Shown piece by piece: positions 53,434 through 62,763 of a stretch of DNA of 64,000 nt. Both the position numbers and the translations under genes were made by a program. Each line of letters begins with the position of its first letter. Positions within the stretch are counted from its first letter, which is position 1. The DNA is taken from positions 1 through 64,000 of the forward strand of contig CAIXKE010000092.1 of the NCBI GenBank assembly GCA_903919975.1. Direction: 5' to 3'. Under the pieces are notes generated by a model. The model ran no database searches and was not told the DNA's origin. It saw nothing but the letters and a program-made list of their open reading frames with translations. The stretch comes from Akkermansiaceae bacterium. Lineage in GTDB: Bacteria > Verrucomicrobiota > Verrucomicrobiia > Verrucomicrobiales > Akkermansiaceae.

Positions 53434-54048
53434 CTATTTCGCCACCTCGATGCCATGAACGAAAATGTCCACCGTTTCCCGCAACCATGCGTCTCGATCC
53501 AAATCCGATAGCCCGGAAGTGCGCCGCAGGAGCCCGCCGAACAACGAGGAAGTAAAAACCTCCGCGAACGCCGTGGAGTTCAAATCCTGGCGCACGAGGC
53601 CCTCGGTTTTCAGCCGATCCAGATAACAAGCGATGCTCCGGTGAAACGGCTCGATCACATCGCCGACCAGCTCCTTACATAGCGTGGGCCGCCGATGTCC
53701 ATCGCCCACCAAAGCGCGGGCCATGCCCTCACAGCGCTCGAGCGAGGCGTTGTAAACCTGCGCGAATCGCTCCAAATCCTTACGCGGATCTCCGCTGAAT
53801 TCACCCCGGCATTCGCACAGCGAACTGAATTCCTCCGACGTTTCCTGCACCACGGCCGCCAAAAGATTTTGCTTGGATTCAAAGTGCCGGAAGATCGTCA
53901 CCTCGTTGCAGCCCGCTCGCTCCGCAATCCCTCGCGTCGTCGCGGATTCAATCCCCTTGTCACTGAACTCCGCCCGCGCCGCTTCCATCAGCCGCTGGCG
54001 CATGCCCGGTTTTTCAGGCGTCTTGATTTTGGCTAGAATCTCGCTCAC
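53434..54048 (-). CDS. TetR family transcriptional regulator
   Basis: A GTG at 54046-54048 gives VSEILAKIKTPEKPGMRQRLMEAARAEF (204 residues). An alternative TTG start would place the N-terminus over the operator. The HTH is KGIESATTRGIAERAGCNEVTIFRHFESKQNLLAAV (about residues 31-66) and the C-terminal ligand domain ends ETVDIFVHGIEV. It is divergent from the RND efflux operon and probably represses it. Confidence 0.88.
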   Translation of the reverse strand: MSEILAKIKTPEKPGMRQRLMEAARAEFSDKGIESATTRGIAERAGCNEVTIFRHFESKQNLLAAVVQETSEEFSSLCECRGEFSGDPRKDLERFAQVYNASLERCEGMARALVGDGHRRPTLCKELVGDVIEPFHRSIACYLDRLKTEGLVRQDLNSTAFAEVFTSSLFGGLLRRTSGLSDLDRDAWLRETVDIFVHGIEVAK

Positions 54049-54062
54049 GGCATAAAAATGCT

Positions 54063-54078
54063 GCAAGTAATCACTTGC
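54063..54078. promoter_or_regulatory. Candidate TetR operator
   Basis: GCAAGT-AATC-ACTTGC is a perfect 6-bp inverted repeat in the 65-bp gap between the tetR-like start and the efflux operon. TGCAAG recurs just after it (54080-54085). The position favours control of both directions. Confidence 0.6.
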
Positions 54079-54113
54079 ATGCAAGAAAAAAACCCGCTTG
54101 GTTTTCCCCGCCC

Positions 54114-55520
54114 ATGCCGACCACCCCAGTCACCCGCCGTTTGTTGATCTGCCTGACATTTGCCGTGCTGGCGGCCTGCGCGCCGGTGGGCCCCGACCAC
54201 GAAACTCCCTCGATGGAGTTGCCGGCTTCGTTTTCACAAGGGGGGGTGAAGTGGAAACGTCACACGCCCGATAGCCTGCCGACTCCACAGGCGTGGTGGA
54301 AATTGTTCCGCGACCCGACACTCAACTCGCTCGTCGAGAACTCATTGCAACGGAATCAGGAAATCGAAGCTTCCGCCGCCCGCCTCCGCCAAGCCCGTGA
54401 GCTCAGCAACATGGCGCGCTCGCGTTATTTCCCCGCCGTGGACATCGGCATCAACGCCGAGCGCTCGAAATTCCGTTTCCGTGGCCCGGGTGGCGGATCG
54501 AGCGTCCAGGAAAGCTTCACCGTGCCCGTGGATTTCCGCTATGAACTCGATGTCTGGGGGAAAGTCCGCCGTCAGGTGGAATCCGCCACCGCCTCGGAAC
54601 AAGCCGCCCAAGAAATGCTCAACGCCCTCCGCCTCAGCATCGCCGGCGATGTGGCCCAGACGTATTGGGCCTTGCGCGCCGTGGACGCCGACCGCGCCGT
54701 GCTCGCCCGCACCTTGGAAATCCGCCGCAAGGCCTTCGATCTCCTCACCAAACGCCGGGACGCCGGCAGCATCAGCGGGCTCGATCTCGCGCGCGCCGAG
54801 ACTGAAGTCGCCACCGCCGAAGCGGATCGCATCCAGCTTGATCAAACCCGCGTGGCTCTAGTCAACGCGCTCGCCGTTCTCGGCGGATCGTTCGCCACCG
54901 GATCCCAGATCCCGGAAAAAACCGAACTGCCCAAACCCCCGTCCATTCCGACCACCATCCCGTCCGAACTCCTGCGCCAGCGCCCCGACATCCGCGCCGC
55001 CGAGCGAAACGTGGCCGCCGCGAATGCCAACATCGGCGTGGCCACCGCCGCGTTTTATCCCTCGGTCGTGATCGATGCCTCAAGCGGATTTGACACCACC
55101 CTCGCCAGAAATCTTTTTGACTCGTCCGCCCTCGTTTGGTCGCTGGGCTCCAGCGCCATCACACCTCTAACCAGCCAGCGGTTGTTGCGCGCCAACCGCC
55201 GCGCCAACATCGCCGCGCACGAAGCCGCCAGCGCGGAATACCGCCAAGCCGTCCTCGAGTCCCTCCGCGAAGTGGAAAACGCCCTGCAAGGAACCGCCAT
55301 CCTGGAACGCCGCCAAATCGCACAGGATCAAGCACTCGCCGCCGCCCGCAAAACCTTCGAGCTCTCGGTAAAACGCTTCAACTCCGGCTTGGTTAGCTTC
55401 CTCGATGTCGTGGATGCGGAGCGCACCCGCCTCGATGCCGAGCGTGGCGCGAATGCCATCCGCGCCGAGCGCCTCGCCCTTTCGGTCTCTCTCATCAAAG
55501 CCATCGGCGGAGAGTGGTAG
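54114..55520 (+). CDS. Outer-membrane efflux channel, NodT/OprM family
   Basis: The 468-residue form starts MPTTPVTRRLLICLTFAVLAACAP, a lipoprotein signal with lipobox LAAC. PQAWWKLFRDPTLNSLVENSLQRNQEIEASAARLRQAR is the family opening. Two TolC-type repeats follow, with YELDVWGKVRRQVESA, LRQRPDIRAAERNVAAANANIGVATAAFYPSV and FNSGLVSFLDVVDAERTRLDAE. It is first in the operon OMF-adaptor-RND. Confidence 0.94.
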   Translation: MPTTPVTRRLLICLTFAVLAACAPVGPDHETPSMELPASFSQGGVKWKRHTPDSLPTPQAWWKLFRDPTLNSLVENSLQRNQEIEASAARLRQARELSNMARSRYFPAVDIGINAERSKFRFRGPGGGSSVQESFTVPVDFRYELDVWGKVRRQVESATASEQAAQEMLNALRLSIAGDVAQTYWALRAVDADRAVLARTLEIRRKAFDLLTKRRDAGSISGLDLARAETEVATAEADRIQLDQTRVALVNALAVLGGSFATGSQIPEKTELPKPPSIPTTIPSELLRQRPDIRAAERNVAAANANIGVATAAFYPSVVIDASSGFDTTLARNLFDSSALVWSLGSSAITPLTSQRLLRANRRANIAAHEAASAEYRQAVLESLREVENALQGTAILERRQIAQDQALAAARKTFELSVKRFNSGLVSFLDVVDAERTRLDAERGANAIRAERLALSVSLIKAIGGEW

Positions 55521-55662
55521 GGAGACACAAGACTTGAAGACACAAGACACAAGATGAAGAAATCAATCAGTTATCAGTTCATGGATCTCAGAAAGAGATG
55601 CCACAGGCTTCGTGCTCTTCACTCTAGTGTCTTGCCGTCTTGTGTCTTGTGTTTTGTCCTCT
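55521..55662. repeat. ACACAAGAC-type inverted repeat overlapping the adaptor gene start
   Basis: GACACAAGACTTGAAGACAC and AAGACACAAGATGAAG (55523-55558) precede and overlap the ATG at 55554. The inverted arm GTGTCTTGCCGTCTTGTG, TCTTGTGTTTTGTCC lies at 55628-55660, inside the coding region. The right arm encodes the hydrophobic signal segment VLPSCVLCFVLCSC. Confidence 0.75.
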
Positions 55663-56738
55663 GCTCCTGCGGGAAAAAACCATCCGCGGCTAAACCTGCG
55701 GGCGCGCCGAATCCGATGGACCGCGTGCAGCCTGTCGAAGTCATGCCCATCGCCGTGATGCCGCTGCGCGAAACGGTCGGCCTCGTCGGCAGCATTGCCG
55801 CCAATGAAAGCGCCGAGCTTCGGCCGGAGATGCCCGGTGTGATCAACTCCATCCATTTCGATGAAGGAGCCACCGTGAAAAAGGGCGACCTCCTAGCCAA
55901 ACTCGACACCCGCGAACTCGAAGCTCAACTCGCCGAAGCGACTGCCAGTTTCCTGCTCGCCCAACAAAACCTAGAGCGCAATCAATCGTTGTTAGCCGAT
56001 CAGGCGGTCTCGAAACTTGAAGTGGACGCAGCCGTCGCCGAACACGCGAGACTCAAAGCCGCCATCGACTTGCTGAACGTCAAACTCGCCAAGTCATCCA
56101 TCATCGCGCCCTTCGACGGCGTCACCGGAGCGCGCTCTCTATCCATCGGTGATTTTGTCACCTCACAATCCGTCATCACCACCGTGGACGATCTCTCGCG
56201 CCTGAAAGTCGAGATGCAAGTCCCCGAGCGCTACCTGCCAAATCTGAAACCCGGCGGCACATTCACGCTGCGCGCCGCGACCTCCGCCGCCGGCGAGGAT
56301 GTGACCGGTGAAGTGTATTTTGTCTCGCCGCGCATTGATGAAAATACCCGCTCCACGCTGGTGAAGGGCTATGTGAAGCAGCCGCCGCCGCATTTAAAAC
56401 CCGGCATGTTCGCCAATATCACACTCGTGCTCAGGGTGGTGGAAGACGCGCTCGTCGTCCCGGAAACCGCCATCCTCAGTTCCACCCGCGGCACCGTGCT
56501 CATCGTCCCCACCGAAAAAGATGGCGCCCTCGTCGCGCAGTTTGTTCCGGTGAAAACCGGCCTCCGCGTCCCGGGATTTGTTCAAGTCAGCCCAGTCGGA
56601 CCGCCGATCAAAGTGGGCGACAAGATCGTCTCCTCCGGCGTCGGCGGACTCATCCTTTTTCCCGGCGTAAAACTCAAACCCGTCGATCCCGTCGTCAAAC
56701 CCGGCCCACCCGTCGCCACCGATCGCAAGCTGGAATGA
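55554..56738 (+). CDS. RND efflux periplasmic adaptor (membrane fusion) lipoprotein
   Basis: The 394-residue protein has an atypical N-terminus with 20-odd polar residues, then hydrophobic SVLPSCVLCFVLCSCG with lipobox LCSC. The adaptor domains follow: AELRPEMPGVINSIHFDEGATVKKGDLLAKLDTRELEAQL (lipoyl), a helical hairpin (about residues 120-180), IIAPFDGVTGARSLSIGDFV, LKVEMQVPERYLPNLKPGG, and ILSSTRGTVLIVPTEKDG. It links the RND pump to the outer-membrane channel. The signal lies within a repeat arm, so the native start may have been displaced. Confidence 0.92.
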   Translation: MKKSISYQFMDLRKRCHRLRALHSSVLPSCVLCFVLCSCGKKPSAAKPAGAPNPMDRVQPVEVMPIAVMPLRETVGLVGSIAANESAELRPEMPGVINSIHFDEGATVKKGDLLAKLDTRELEAQLAEATASFLLAQQNLERNQSLLADQAVSKLEVDAAVAEHARLKAAIDLLNVKLAKSSIIAPFDGVTGARSLSIGDFVTSQSVITTVDDLSRLKVEMQVPERYLPNLKPGGTFTLRAATSAAGEDVTGEVYFVSPRIDENTRSTLVKGYVKQPPPHLKPGMFANITLVLRVVEDALVVPETAILSSTRGTVLIVPTEKDGALVAQFVPVKTGLRVPGFVQVSPVGPPIKVGDKIVSSGVGGLILFPGVKLKPVDPVVKPGPPVATDRKLE

Positions 56739-56772
56739 TCTCACATTTGAAATTCCAAATCTCAAATTCCCA

Positions 56773-59700
56773 ATGATCATTTCCGACACCTCGATCAAGC
56801 GCCCGGTCCTCACGATCGTCGGCGCGCTGATTATCATTCTGATAGGCGCACTCTCGTTCCGCAACCTGCCGGTGCGTGAATATCCGGATACCGACGTGCC
56901 CACGGTTTCCGTCAACACCATCTATCGCGGTGCCTCCGCAGAGGTCGTGGAAAGCCGGATCACCGAGCCGCTCGAAGAACAACTTTCCGCCATCGACGGC
57001 ATCCGCGTCCTCAAATCATCATCCCGCGAGGAAATCTCCCGCATCACCATCGAGTTCAATCTTGAACGCGATCCCGATGAAGCGGCCAATGATGTGCGTG
57101 ACCGCGTCAGCCGCGCGCGCGACCGACTGCCCGATGAAGTGGACGAACCGATCATCGCCAAAGAAGAAGCGGATGCGAATCCAGTGCTATGGCTAACCTT
57201 CACCTCGGATCGGTTCTCACGCACCGAACTCACCGACTTGGTGGATCGCATCGCCAAGCAACGCGTCCAGACCGTGCCCGGCGTCGGCACCATCTTCATC
57301 GGTGGCGAGCGCCGCATCGCCATGCGACTGTGGATCAATCCCGAAAAACTCGCATCCTACGCACTCACCGCCAATGACGTGGAAGTCGCCCTGCGCGAAC
57401 AAAACGTCGACGTCCCCGGCGGTCGGATCGAATCGTTCGCACGCGAGTTCACCGTCCGCACCCAAGGCGAATTGATCGATCCCGCCGCATTCGATGAATT
57501 GATCATCGCCACCCGCGGCAACAGCCAAATCAAACTCAAAGACATTGGCAGGGCCGAACTCGGCTCCGAGGACTATCGCACCCGCACATTTTTCAATGGC
57601 AAGCCGACCGTCGGCCTCGGCGTGGTCCGCCAATCGAAATCCAACTTGTTAGAAGTGGCGGATGGTGTGAAAAAACTCATCCCGGTGATCGAGGCGGAGT
57701 TGCCTGAAGGGATTTCCGTCACGGTCGGATATGATAGTTCGGATTTTGTCCAACGCTCGGTGGACGAGGTTTATAAAACCTTCTTCGAGGCCTTCCTGAT
57801 CGTGTTGGTGGTGATCTTCTTTTTCTTGCGCGACTGGCGCGCGGTTTTCATTCCCATCACCGCGATTCCAATCTCGGTCATCGGCTCCTTCGCCGCAATT
57901 TCGGCACTCGGGTTTTCCATCAATCTTCTCACACTCCTCGCCCTCGTCCTGGCCATTGGCTTGGTCGTCGATGACGCCATCGTGATGTTGGAAAACATCT
58001 ACCGCCGTATCGAGGAAGGTGAAACCAAGATCCAGGCATCGGTCCTCGGAGCTCGACAAGTCGCCTTCGCCATCATCGCCTCCACGCTCGCTCTATGCGC
58101 GGTTTTCCTGCCGGTGGCCTTCCAATCCGGCACCACTGGCCGCTTGTTCTACGAATTCGGAATTTCGCTGGCGGTTTCCGTGCTCGTCTCACTGGCGGTT
58201 TCTCTAACTGTAACACCGATGCTTTGCTCGCTGCTGCTCAAAGGCACCGATCCGAAAACCGGCCACCCGCCACACGGCTGGCTCTATCGCGTCACCGAGC
58301 CAGGCTTCGAATTCGTCAACCGCCTCTTTGGAAAACTCCTGCGCTTCTCTCTGAAAGCATGGCCGCTCGTGCTCTTGTTCACGCTGGGATTCATCTCGCT
58401 CGCGCCCTTCGCATTCAATTCCCTGCAAAAAGAACTCACTCCGGTCGAGGACCGCGGGAGTTTCATTTCAATCTTCAGCGGCCCGCTCGGTTCGCACCCG
58501 GATTACACGCTGAACTATGTGAATAAAATGACCGATGTGATCGGGCGCAAAGATGAACTCAAGCGCTACTTCTCGGCCACCGCGCTCGCCCGCGGAGGCC
58601 CGGGCTCCGGTAATCAGGGACTCGTCTTCACCACCCTGAAACCATGGGAAGACCGCGAGCGCTCGACCCAGCAAATCGTCGGACAAATCAACGGCGAATA
58701 TGCTGCGGAAATCACCGGCGGTCTCGCCTTCGCTATCATTCCAAACCCACTCGGCGGCCGCAGTCTCAGTGAGAGTTTCCAACTCGTCCTCCAAGGCAGC
58801 GATTTCGACAAGCTCCAAACCTACGGCGAAGACATCCTTACCAAAATGCGTGCCAGCGGCGTGTTCGAAGGCGCGCGCGCCGAACCGAAAACCGACAAGC
58901 CGCAGCTCGATGTCACCATCGACCGCGCCCGCGCCGCCGATCTCGGCGTCCCGGTTTCCCGCATCGCCTCCACTCTCGAATCGCTCTTCGGTGGCCGCCA
59001 AGTCACCCAATTCAAACGGTTGAGCCGCCAATATGATGTCATCGTCCAAATCGAGGACGCAGCGCGGGTCTCACCGGTGGATCTTGGTAAAGTTTATGTG
59101 CGCTCGGACCATGGCGAACTGATCCAACTTTCCAATGTGGTGACCCACAAGGAAACCATCACTCCCGAGGAATACCCGCACTTCAACCGCCTGAGGTCGA
59201 TCACAATCAAAGCCCGCATCGCCCCCGGTAAAACCATCGGCGATGGCGTGGACTTCGTCGATGACACCGTCCCGGCCATGCTACCGGAAGGATATAAGTA
59301 TGCTTGGGACGGCGAAACCCGCGAATACGTCGAGAGCGCCAGTTCCACATTCCAATTGTTTATCCTCGGACTCCTCTTCACCTTCTTAATCCTCGCCGCG
59401 CAGTTTGAGAGCTGGGTCCATCCGGTGACCATTTTCACCGGCGTCGCCCTCGCTCTAACAGGTGGCGTGGTTACACTTTACGCCTCGCGCTTTTTCGGAG
59501 ATCCGATGACCAACAACTTGTTCGCTCAATTTGGACTGATCCTGCTCATCGGATTGATCGCCAAAAACGGCATTCTCATTGTCGAGTTCGCCAACCAACT
59601 TCAGCTCGATGGCAAGAACGCCTTCGATGCGGTGTGGGAAGCCACAACCCTGCGTTTCCGCCCGATCCTGATGACATCCATCGCCACTATCGGCGGCGTC

Positions 59701-59931
59701 CTGCCGCTCGCCTTGGCCACCGGAGCCGGCGCGGAAACCCGCAACCCGCTCGGCTTGGTTGTCGTCGGCGGACTCAGCATTTCCACCGTACTCACCCTGT
59801 TCGTCGTGCCCGTTTTCTATCTGATTTTCGATTGGATGGTCACCAAGGCCACCGGCCACTCGAGCGCCCAAGGCCTCCGCCGCGCCGCCCGCGTGGAAGC
59901 GGAAGTCGAAGAGGCCGGCAAAACGGTGTGA
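56773..59931 (+). CDS. RND multidrug efflux pump, AcrB/MexF-like (HAE1)
   Basis: The 1052-residue proton-driven pump has 12 membrane helices and two large periplasmic loops. SIKRPVLTIVGALIIILIGALSFRNLPVREYPDTDVPTV is the HAE1 opening. Proton-relay residues are present: the Asp pair in GLVVDDAIVMLENIYRRIEEG (helix 4) and the Lys in GLIAKNGILIVEFANQ (helix 10). It is the third gene of the TetR-controlled operon. A TTTGAAATTCCAAATCTC repeat occupies the 34-bp spacer upstream. Confidence 0.97.
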   Translation: MIISDTSIKRPVLTIVGALIIILIGALSFRNLPVREYPDTDVPTVSVNTIYRGASAEVVESRITEPLEEQLSAIDGIRVLKSSSREEISRITIEFNLERDPDEAANDVRDRVSRARDRLPDEVDEPIIAKEEADANPVLWLTFTSDRFSRTELTDLVDRIAKQRVQTVPGVGTIFIGGERRIAMRLWINPEKLASYALTANDVEVALREQNVDVPGGRIESFAREFTVRTQGELIDPAAFDELIIATRGNSQIKLKDIGRAELGSEDYRTRTFFNGKPTVGLGVVRQSKSNLLEVADGVKKLIPVIEAELPEGISVTVGYDSSDFVQRSVDEVYKTFFEAFLIVLVVIFFFLRDWRAVFIPITAIPISVIGSFAAISALGFSINLLTLLALVLAIGLVVDDAIVMLENIYRRIEEGETKIQASVLGARQVAFAIIASTLALCAVFLPVAFQSGTTGRLFYEFGISLAVSVLVSLAVSLTVTPMLCSLLLKGTDPKTGHPPHGWLYRVTEPGFEFVNRLFGKLLRFSLKAWPLVLLFTLGFISLAPFAFNSLQKELTPVEDRGSFISIFSGPLGSHPDYTLNYVNKMTDVIGRKDELKRYFSATALARGGPGSGNQGLVFTTLKPWEDRERSTQQIVGQINGEYAAEITGGLAFAIIPNPLGGRSLSESFQLVLQGSDFDKLQTYGEDILTKMRASGVFEGARAEPKTDKPQLDVTIDRARAADLGVPVSRIASTLESLFGGRQVTQFKRLSRQYDVIVQIEDAARVSPVDLGKVYVRSDHGELIQLSNVVTHKETITPEEYPHFNRLRSITIKARIAPGKTIGDGVDFVDDTVPAMLPEGYKYAWDGETREYVESASSTFQLFILGLLFTFLILAAQFESWVHPVTIFTGVALALTGGVVTLYASRFFGDPMTNNLFAQFGLILLIGLIAKNGILIVEFANQLQLDGKNAFDAVWEATTLRFRPILMTSIATIGGVLPLALATGAGAETRNPLGLVVVGGLSISTVLTLFVVPVFYLIFDWMVTKATGHSSAQGLRRAARVEAEVEEAGKTV

Positions 59932-59998
59932 CCCAGTTGCTGTTTCCTTTCGTCTCCTAGGTTCGATTTCTCTGAAAGTCTTTGCCCGGCAGGAAGTT

Positions 59999-60036
59999 CT
60001 ATGCGGCGGCTTGCCGGATGGAAATCCGCCGCATAG
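59999..60036. terminator. Hairpin after the RND gene
   Basis: CTATGCGGCGG (59999-60009) and CCGCCGCATAG (60026-60036) form an exact 11-bp stem. The following TCTTCG is not a strong T tract. It lies 12 bp before the next ATG and could also affect translation of that gene. Confidence 0.5.
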
Positions 60037-60047
60037 TCTTCGCGCCG

Positions 60048-62570
60048 ATGCCCGATGACCCGTCTGTTTTTGTGCCGACCCGCCGCCAATGGGTAGGTTA
60101 CTGGAGCATGATCGTCCAGCAGACACAGAATGCCTTCAACGACAAGATGGCGCAGTTCATCCTCATCCCACTGGGCGGCGCTGTCGGCTTTGCCGTGGAA
60201 TCCGCCGCAGGCCTGATGATTGCGCTGCCGTTCGTGCTGTTCGCGCCGATCGCCGGCTGGATGAGCGATCGTTTTTCAAAACGCGACGTCATGCTCGGCG
60301 CCGCCATTCTTCAATTGCTCGTGCTCGTGTGGATCTGCGGCTCGGTCGTCCTGAAAAACCTGCCGCTCGCACTCTGCGGGTTTTTTGCACTCGCCGTGCA
60401 GTCGGCATTTTTCAGCCCGGCGAAAATGGGGATCAACAAAGAACTCGTCGGGTCGAAATACTTGGGCTTCGCCACCGGATTTCAGCAAATGACGGCGATG
60501 TTGGCGATCCTCGTCGGGCAAATCATTGCCGGCTGGTTGTTTGATCACCGCTTCACCGCATTCGGCGGCACTCCTGACATGGCGTGGAAAGCGGCGCTTG
60601 GACCCCTGCTTGTCATCACCGTCCTGTCGGTGCCGGCTTTGTTACTCGCTTGGATCGTCCCTCGGGTGCCCGCTCAGGGCGGCGCTAAATTTTCCGTCAA
60701 ACTCGCCGTCAGTCACTTCGCAAACCTAACCGAATTATGGCGTGCTTCCCAGTTGCGGCAAGCCTCGTTCGGCGTGGCATTCTTCTGGGGATTCGCCGCG
60801 TTCATCAATCTTTGGACGCTGAAACTCGCCAAGGTACTAACCGGTGGAGGCGAGGGCTTCGGGACTCTATCATCGACGTTTATGGCGGCGGCTTCGCTGG
60901 GCATGGCGGCGGGATTCGGCTTTGCTTCATTCCTGCTGCGCAAGCGCATCGAACTCGGCTGGGTGCCGGTGGCCGGTGTGGCGATGACGTTTTTTTCGCT
61001 GTTGATCGTCTTCGCTCCAGCGGGCGGCCACTTGTTTCTAGCAGCTCTTGCCTTGCTCGCGTTTTCCTCCGCGCTGTTCCTCGCACCGCTCAACGCATGG
61101 ATGCAAGACAGCTATCCGGCAGCTAAACGCGGCGAACTCCAGTCTGCGGTGAATCTTCAAGATTGTTTTGCAGGCATCATCGCCGTGGCCGTCATCTTTG
61201 GTTTTGAACATGGCACCAAGCTGCTCGGCATCACACCGCTGAATGGCATCCACTATCAAATGCTCTTCGTCGCGCTGGCCTGTTTGCTTGCCACCGTGCT
61301 GATCATCCGCCTGTTGCCCGCGCATTTCATCCGTGTGATCGGCGTGGCGCTGATCCGCGCGGTCTATCGGATCCGCGTCAGCCATCCCGAGCGAATGCCC
61401 GCCAAAGGAGGCGTCCTCATGTTGCCGAATCACGTGACCTATGCCGACGCCTTTTTCCTCTCCGCCGCCAGCCCGCGGCCGATCCGTTTCGTAATGGATG
61501 AAGTCTTCCTCGCTAGGCGATCCATTCGGATCTTCACCGGAATCTTCGATACCTTGACCATCCGCCGCGACCAACCGCTGGAGGCGATCCGTGAAATCAT
61601 CCGGGCACTGAAACATGGCGATGCCGTCTGCTTGTTTCCTGAAGGGCAGCTGACGCGCACCGGCACCCTCTGTCCGTTGCAGCGCGGCTTCGAGCTCATC
61701 GCCAAAAAGGCCGGCCATCCATTGATCCCGATGTGGTGCGATGGCTCGTGGGGATCGATTTTCTCCTTCGAACAAAACCGGTTTTTCCGCAAAATGCCAC
61801 ATCTGGGAGCGCTCCGCATGATCATCGCTTTCGGAACCGCCATCGCCCCCAAAGATGCGAACCTCGAGGCCGTCCGCAGCGGCATGCTTGCCGCCTCCGC
61901 CGATGCCATCGCCCGGCGATTCTACCGCCGGAGATGGTTGTCGCGGATGCCCATGGCAAAAAACCCCGCCACCCGGGCCTTCAGCGAATTGGAGAATTCC
62001 ACCCGACGACGGATGTGGGTCAACGGCCACCAAATCGGCATGGTCAACGCCCTCCAGCGCCGGAAGCCGTTTTACGTCTTGGCGGAGGATCCTTTGATCC
62101 ATGAGTTGCTTGGCGTTTTCGCCACGTTCCCGGATCTGTTCCATGCCGAACTGAAGATCGAAGCGCACTTCAAGGGTGATGTGGATGGCACATGGGTGGG
62201 TGGCGATTTCCTGCGCGACTGCATCCGCCTCGCCCAGATCAGCCGGAGTATTGTGTTTTACGATTTCGGAAGCGCCGCTTTGGTTCCGGTCGAGCGCGAC
62301 GGATTACGCCATTTCCCTTGCCTCGCTGCGGAGGGCCTCGTGATCGCGATGTCGATGCCCCATCCGCCTACCGCCATCGAGGACTTTGCGGCACAGAGTG
62401 GCAATCAACCCAATTCCTGGGGGAAATTGCTGCCCGGTTGGAGGCTTGAAGGCGCCGAAACCGGTTGCCTCCGCGCCCATGGCCCCGCCGCCAACGTGTT
62501 GGGCATCCTCCTCCCCGCCGGATCTTCTTTGGATGCGGAAGGCTTCCTCATCGCCAAGACCCCGAACTAA
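60048..62570 (+). CDS. MFS transporter-acyltransferase fusion (LplT-PlsC type) with degenerate C-terminal domain
   Basis: The 840-residue form starts MPDDPSVFVPTRRQWVGYWSMIVQQTQNAFNDKMAQF. Residues 1-420 are an MFS domain like LplT lysophospholipid flippase (GWMSDRFSKRDVMLGAAIL). Residues about 430-640 are a PlsC-type acyltransferase with HX4D in LPNHVTYADAFFL and FPEGQLTRTG. In related proteins an acyl-ACP synthetase follows. Here only about 190 residues remain, resembling parts of it (WGKLLPGWRLEGAETGCLRAHGP, SSLDAEGFLIA) without an AMP-binding core. It probably remodels lysophospholipids in the inner membrane. Confidence 0.85.
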   Translation: MPDDPSVFVPTRRQWVGYWSMIVQQTQNAFNDKMAQFILIPLGGAVGFAVESAAGLMIALPFVLFAPIAGWMSDRFSKRDVMLGAAILQLLVLVWICGSVVLKNLPLALCGFFALAVQSAFFSPAKMGINKELVGSKYLGFATGFQQMTAMLAILVGQIIAGWLFDHRFTAFGGTPDMAWKAALGPLLVITVLSVPALLLAWIVPRVPAQGGAKFSVKLAVSHFANLTELWRASQLRQASFGVAFFWGFAAFINLWTLKLAKVLTGGGEGFGTLSSTFMAAASLGMAAGFGFASFLLRKRIELGWVPVAGVAMTFFSLLIVFAPAGGHLFLAALALLAFSSALFLAPLNAWMQDSYPAAKRGELQSAVNLQDCFAGIIAVAVIFGFEHGTKLLGITPLNGIHYQMLFVALACLLATVLIIRLLPAHFIRVIGVALIRAVYRIRVSHPERMPAKGGVLMLPNHVTYADAFFLSAASPRPIRFVMDEVFLARRSIRIFTGIFDTLTIRRDQPLEAIREIIRALKHGDAVCLFPEGQLTRTGTLCPLQRGFELIAKKAGHPLIPMWCDGSWGSIFSFEQNRFFRKMPHLGALRMIIAFGTAIAPKDANLEAVRSGMLAASADAIARRFYRRRWLSRMPMAKNPATRAFSELENSTRRRMWVNGHQIGMVNALQRRKPFYVLAEDPLIHELLGVFATFPDLFHAELKIEAHFKGDVDGTWVGGDFLRDCIRLAQISRSIVFYDFGSAALVPVERDGLRHFPCLAAEGLVIAMSMPHPPTAIEDFAAQSGNQPNSWGKLLPGWRLEGAETGCLRAHGPAANVLGILLPAGSSLDAEGFLIAKTPN

Positions 62571-62689
62571 AAGTCCACGTTGTCCGGCGCGGGTGACCGC
62601 ATCCGCCGGCATGCATTTTCAAGAAATACGCCGAATTTCTTGACACTCCCCGCAAAAACGGGCTTTTTTCGCCCCGCGCCTTACGCAAG

Positions 62690-62763
62690 GCACCCGTAGC
62701 TCAATTGGATAGAGCGTCTGACTACGAATCAGAAGGTTGGGGATTCGAGTTCCTCCGGGTGTA
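62690..62763 (+). tRNA. tRNA-Arg (ACG anticodon)
   Basis: Acceptor GCACCCG pairs with CGGGTGT (G-U first pair), discriminator A62763. The anticodon arm TCTGA-CTACGAA-TCAGA gives ACG. D-arm GCTCAATTGGATAGAGC and T-arm GATTCGAGTTC are present. CCA is not encoded. TTGACA lies at 62640-62645 upstream. Confidence 0.95.
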
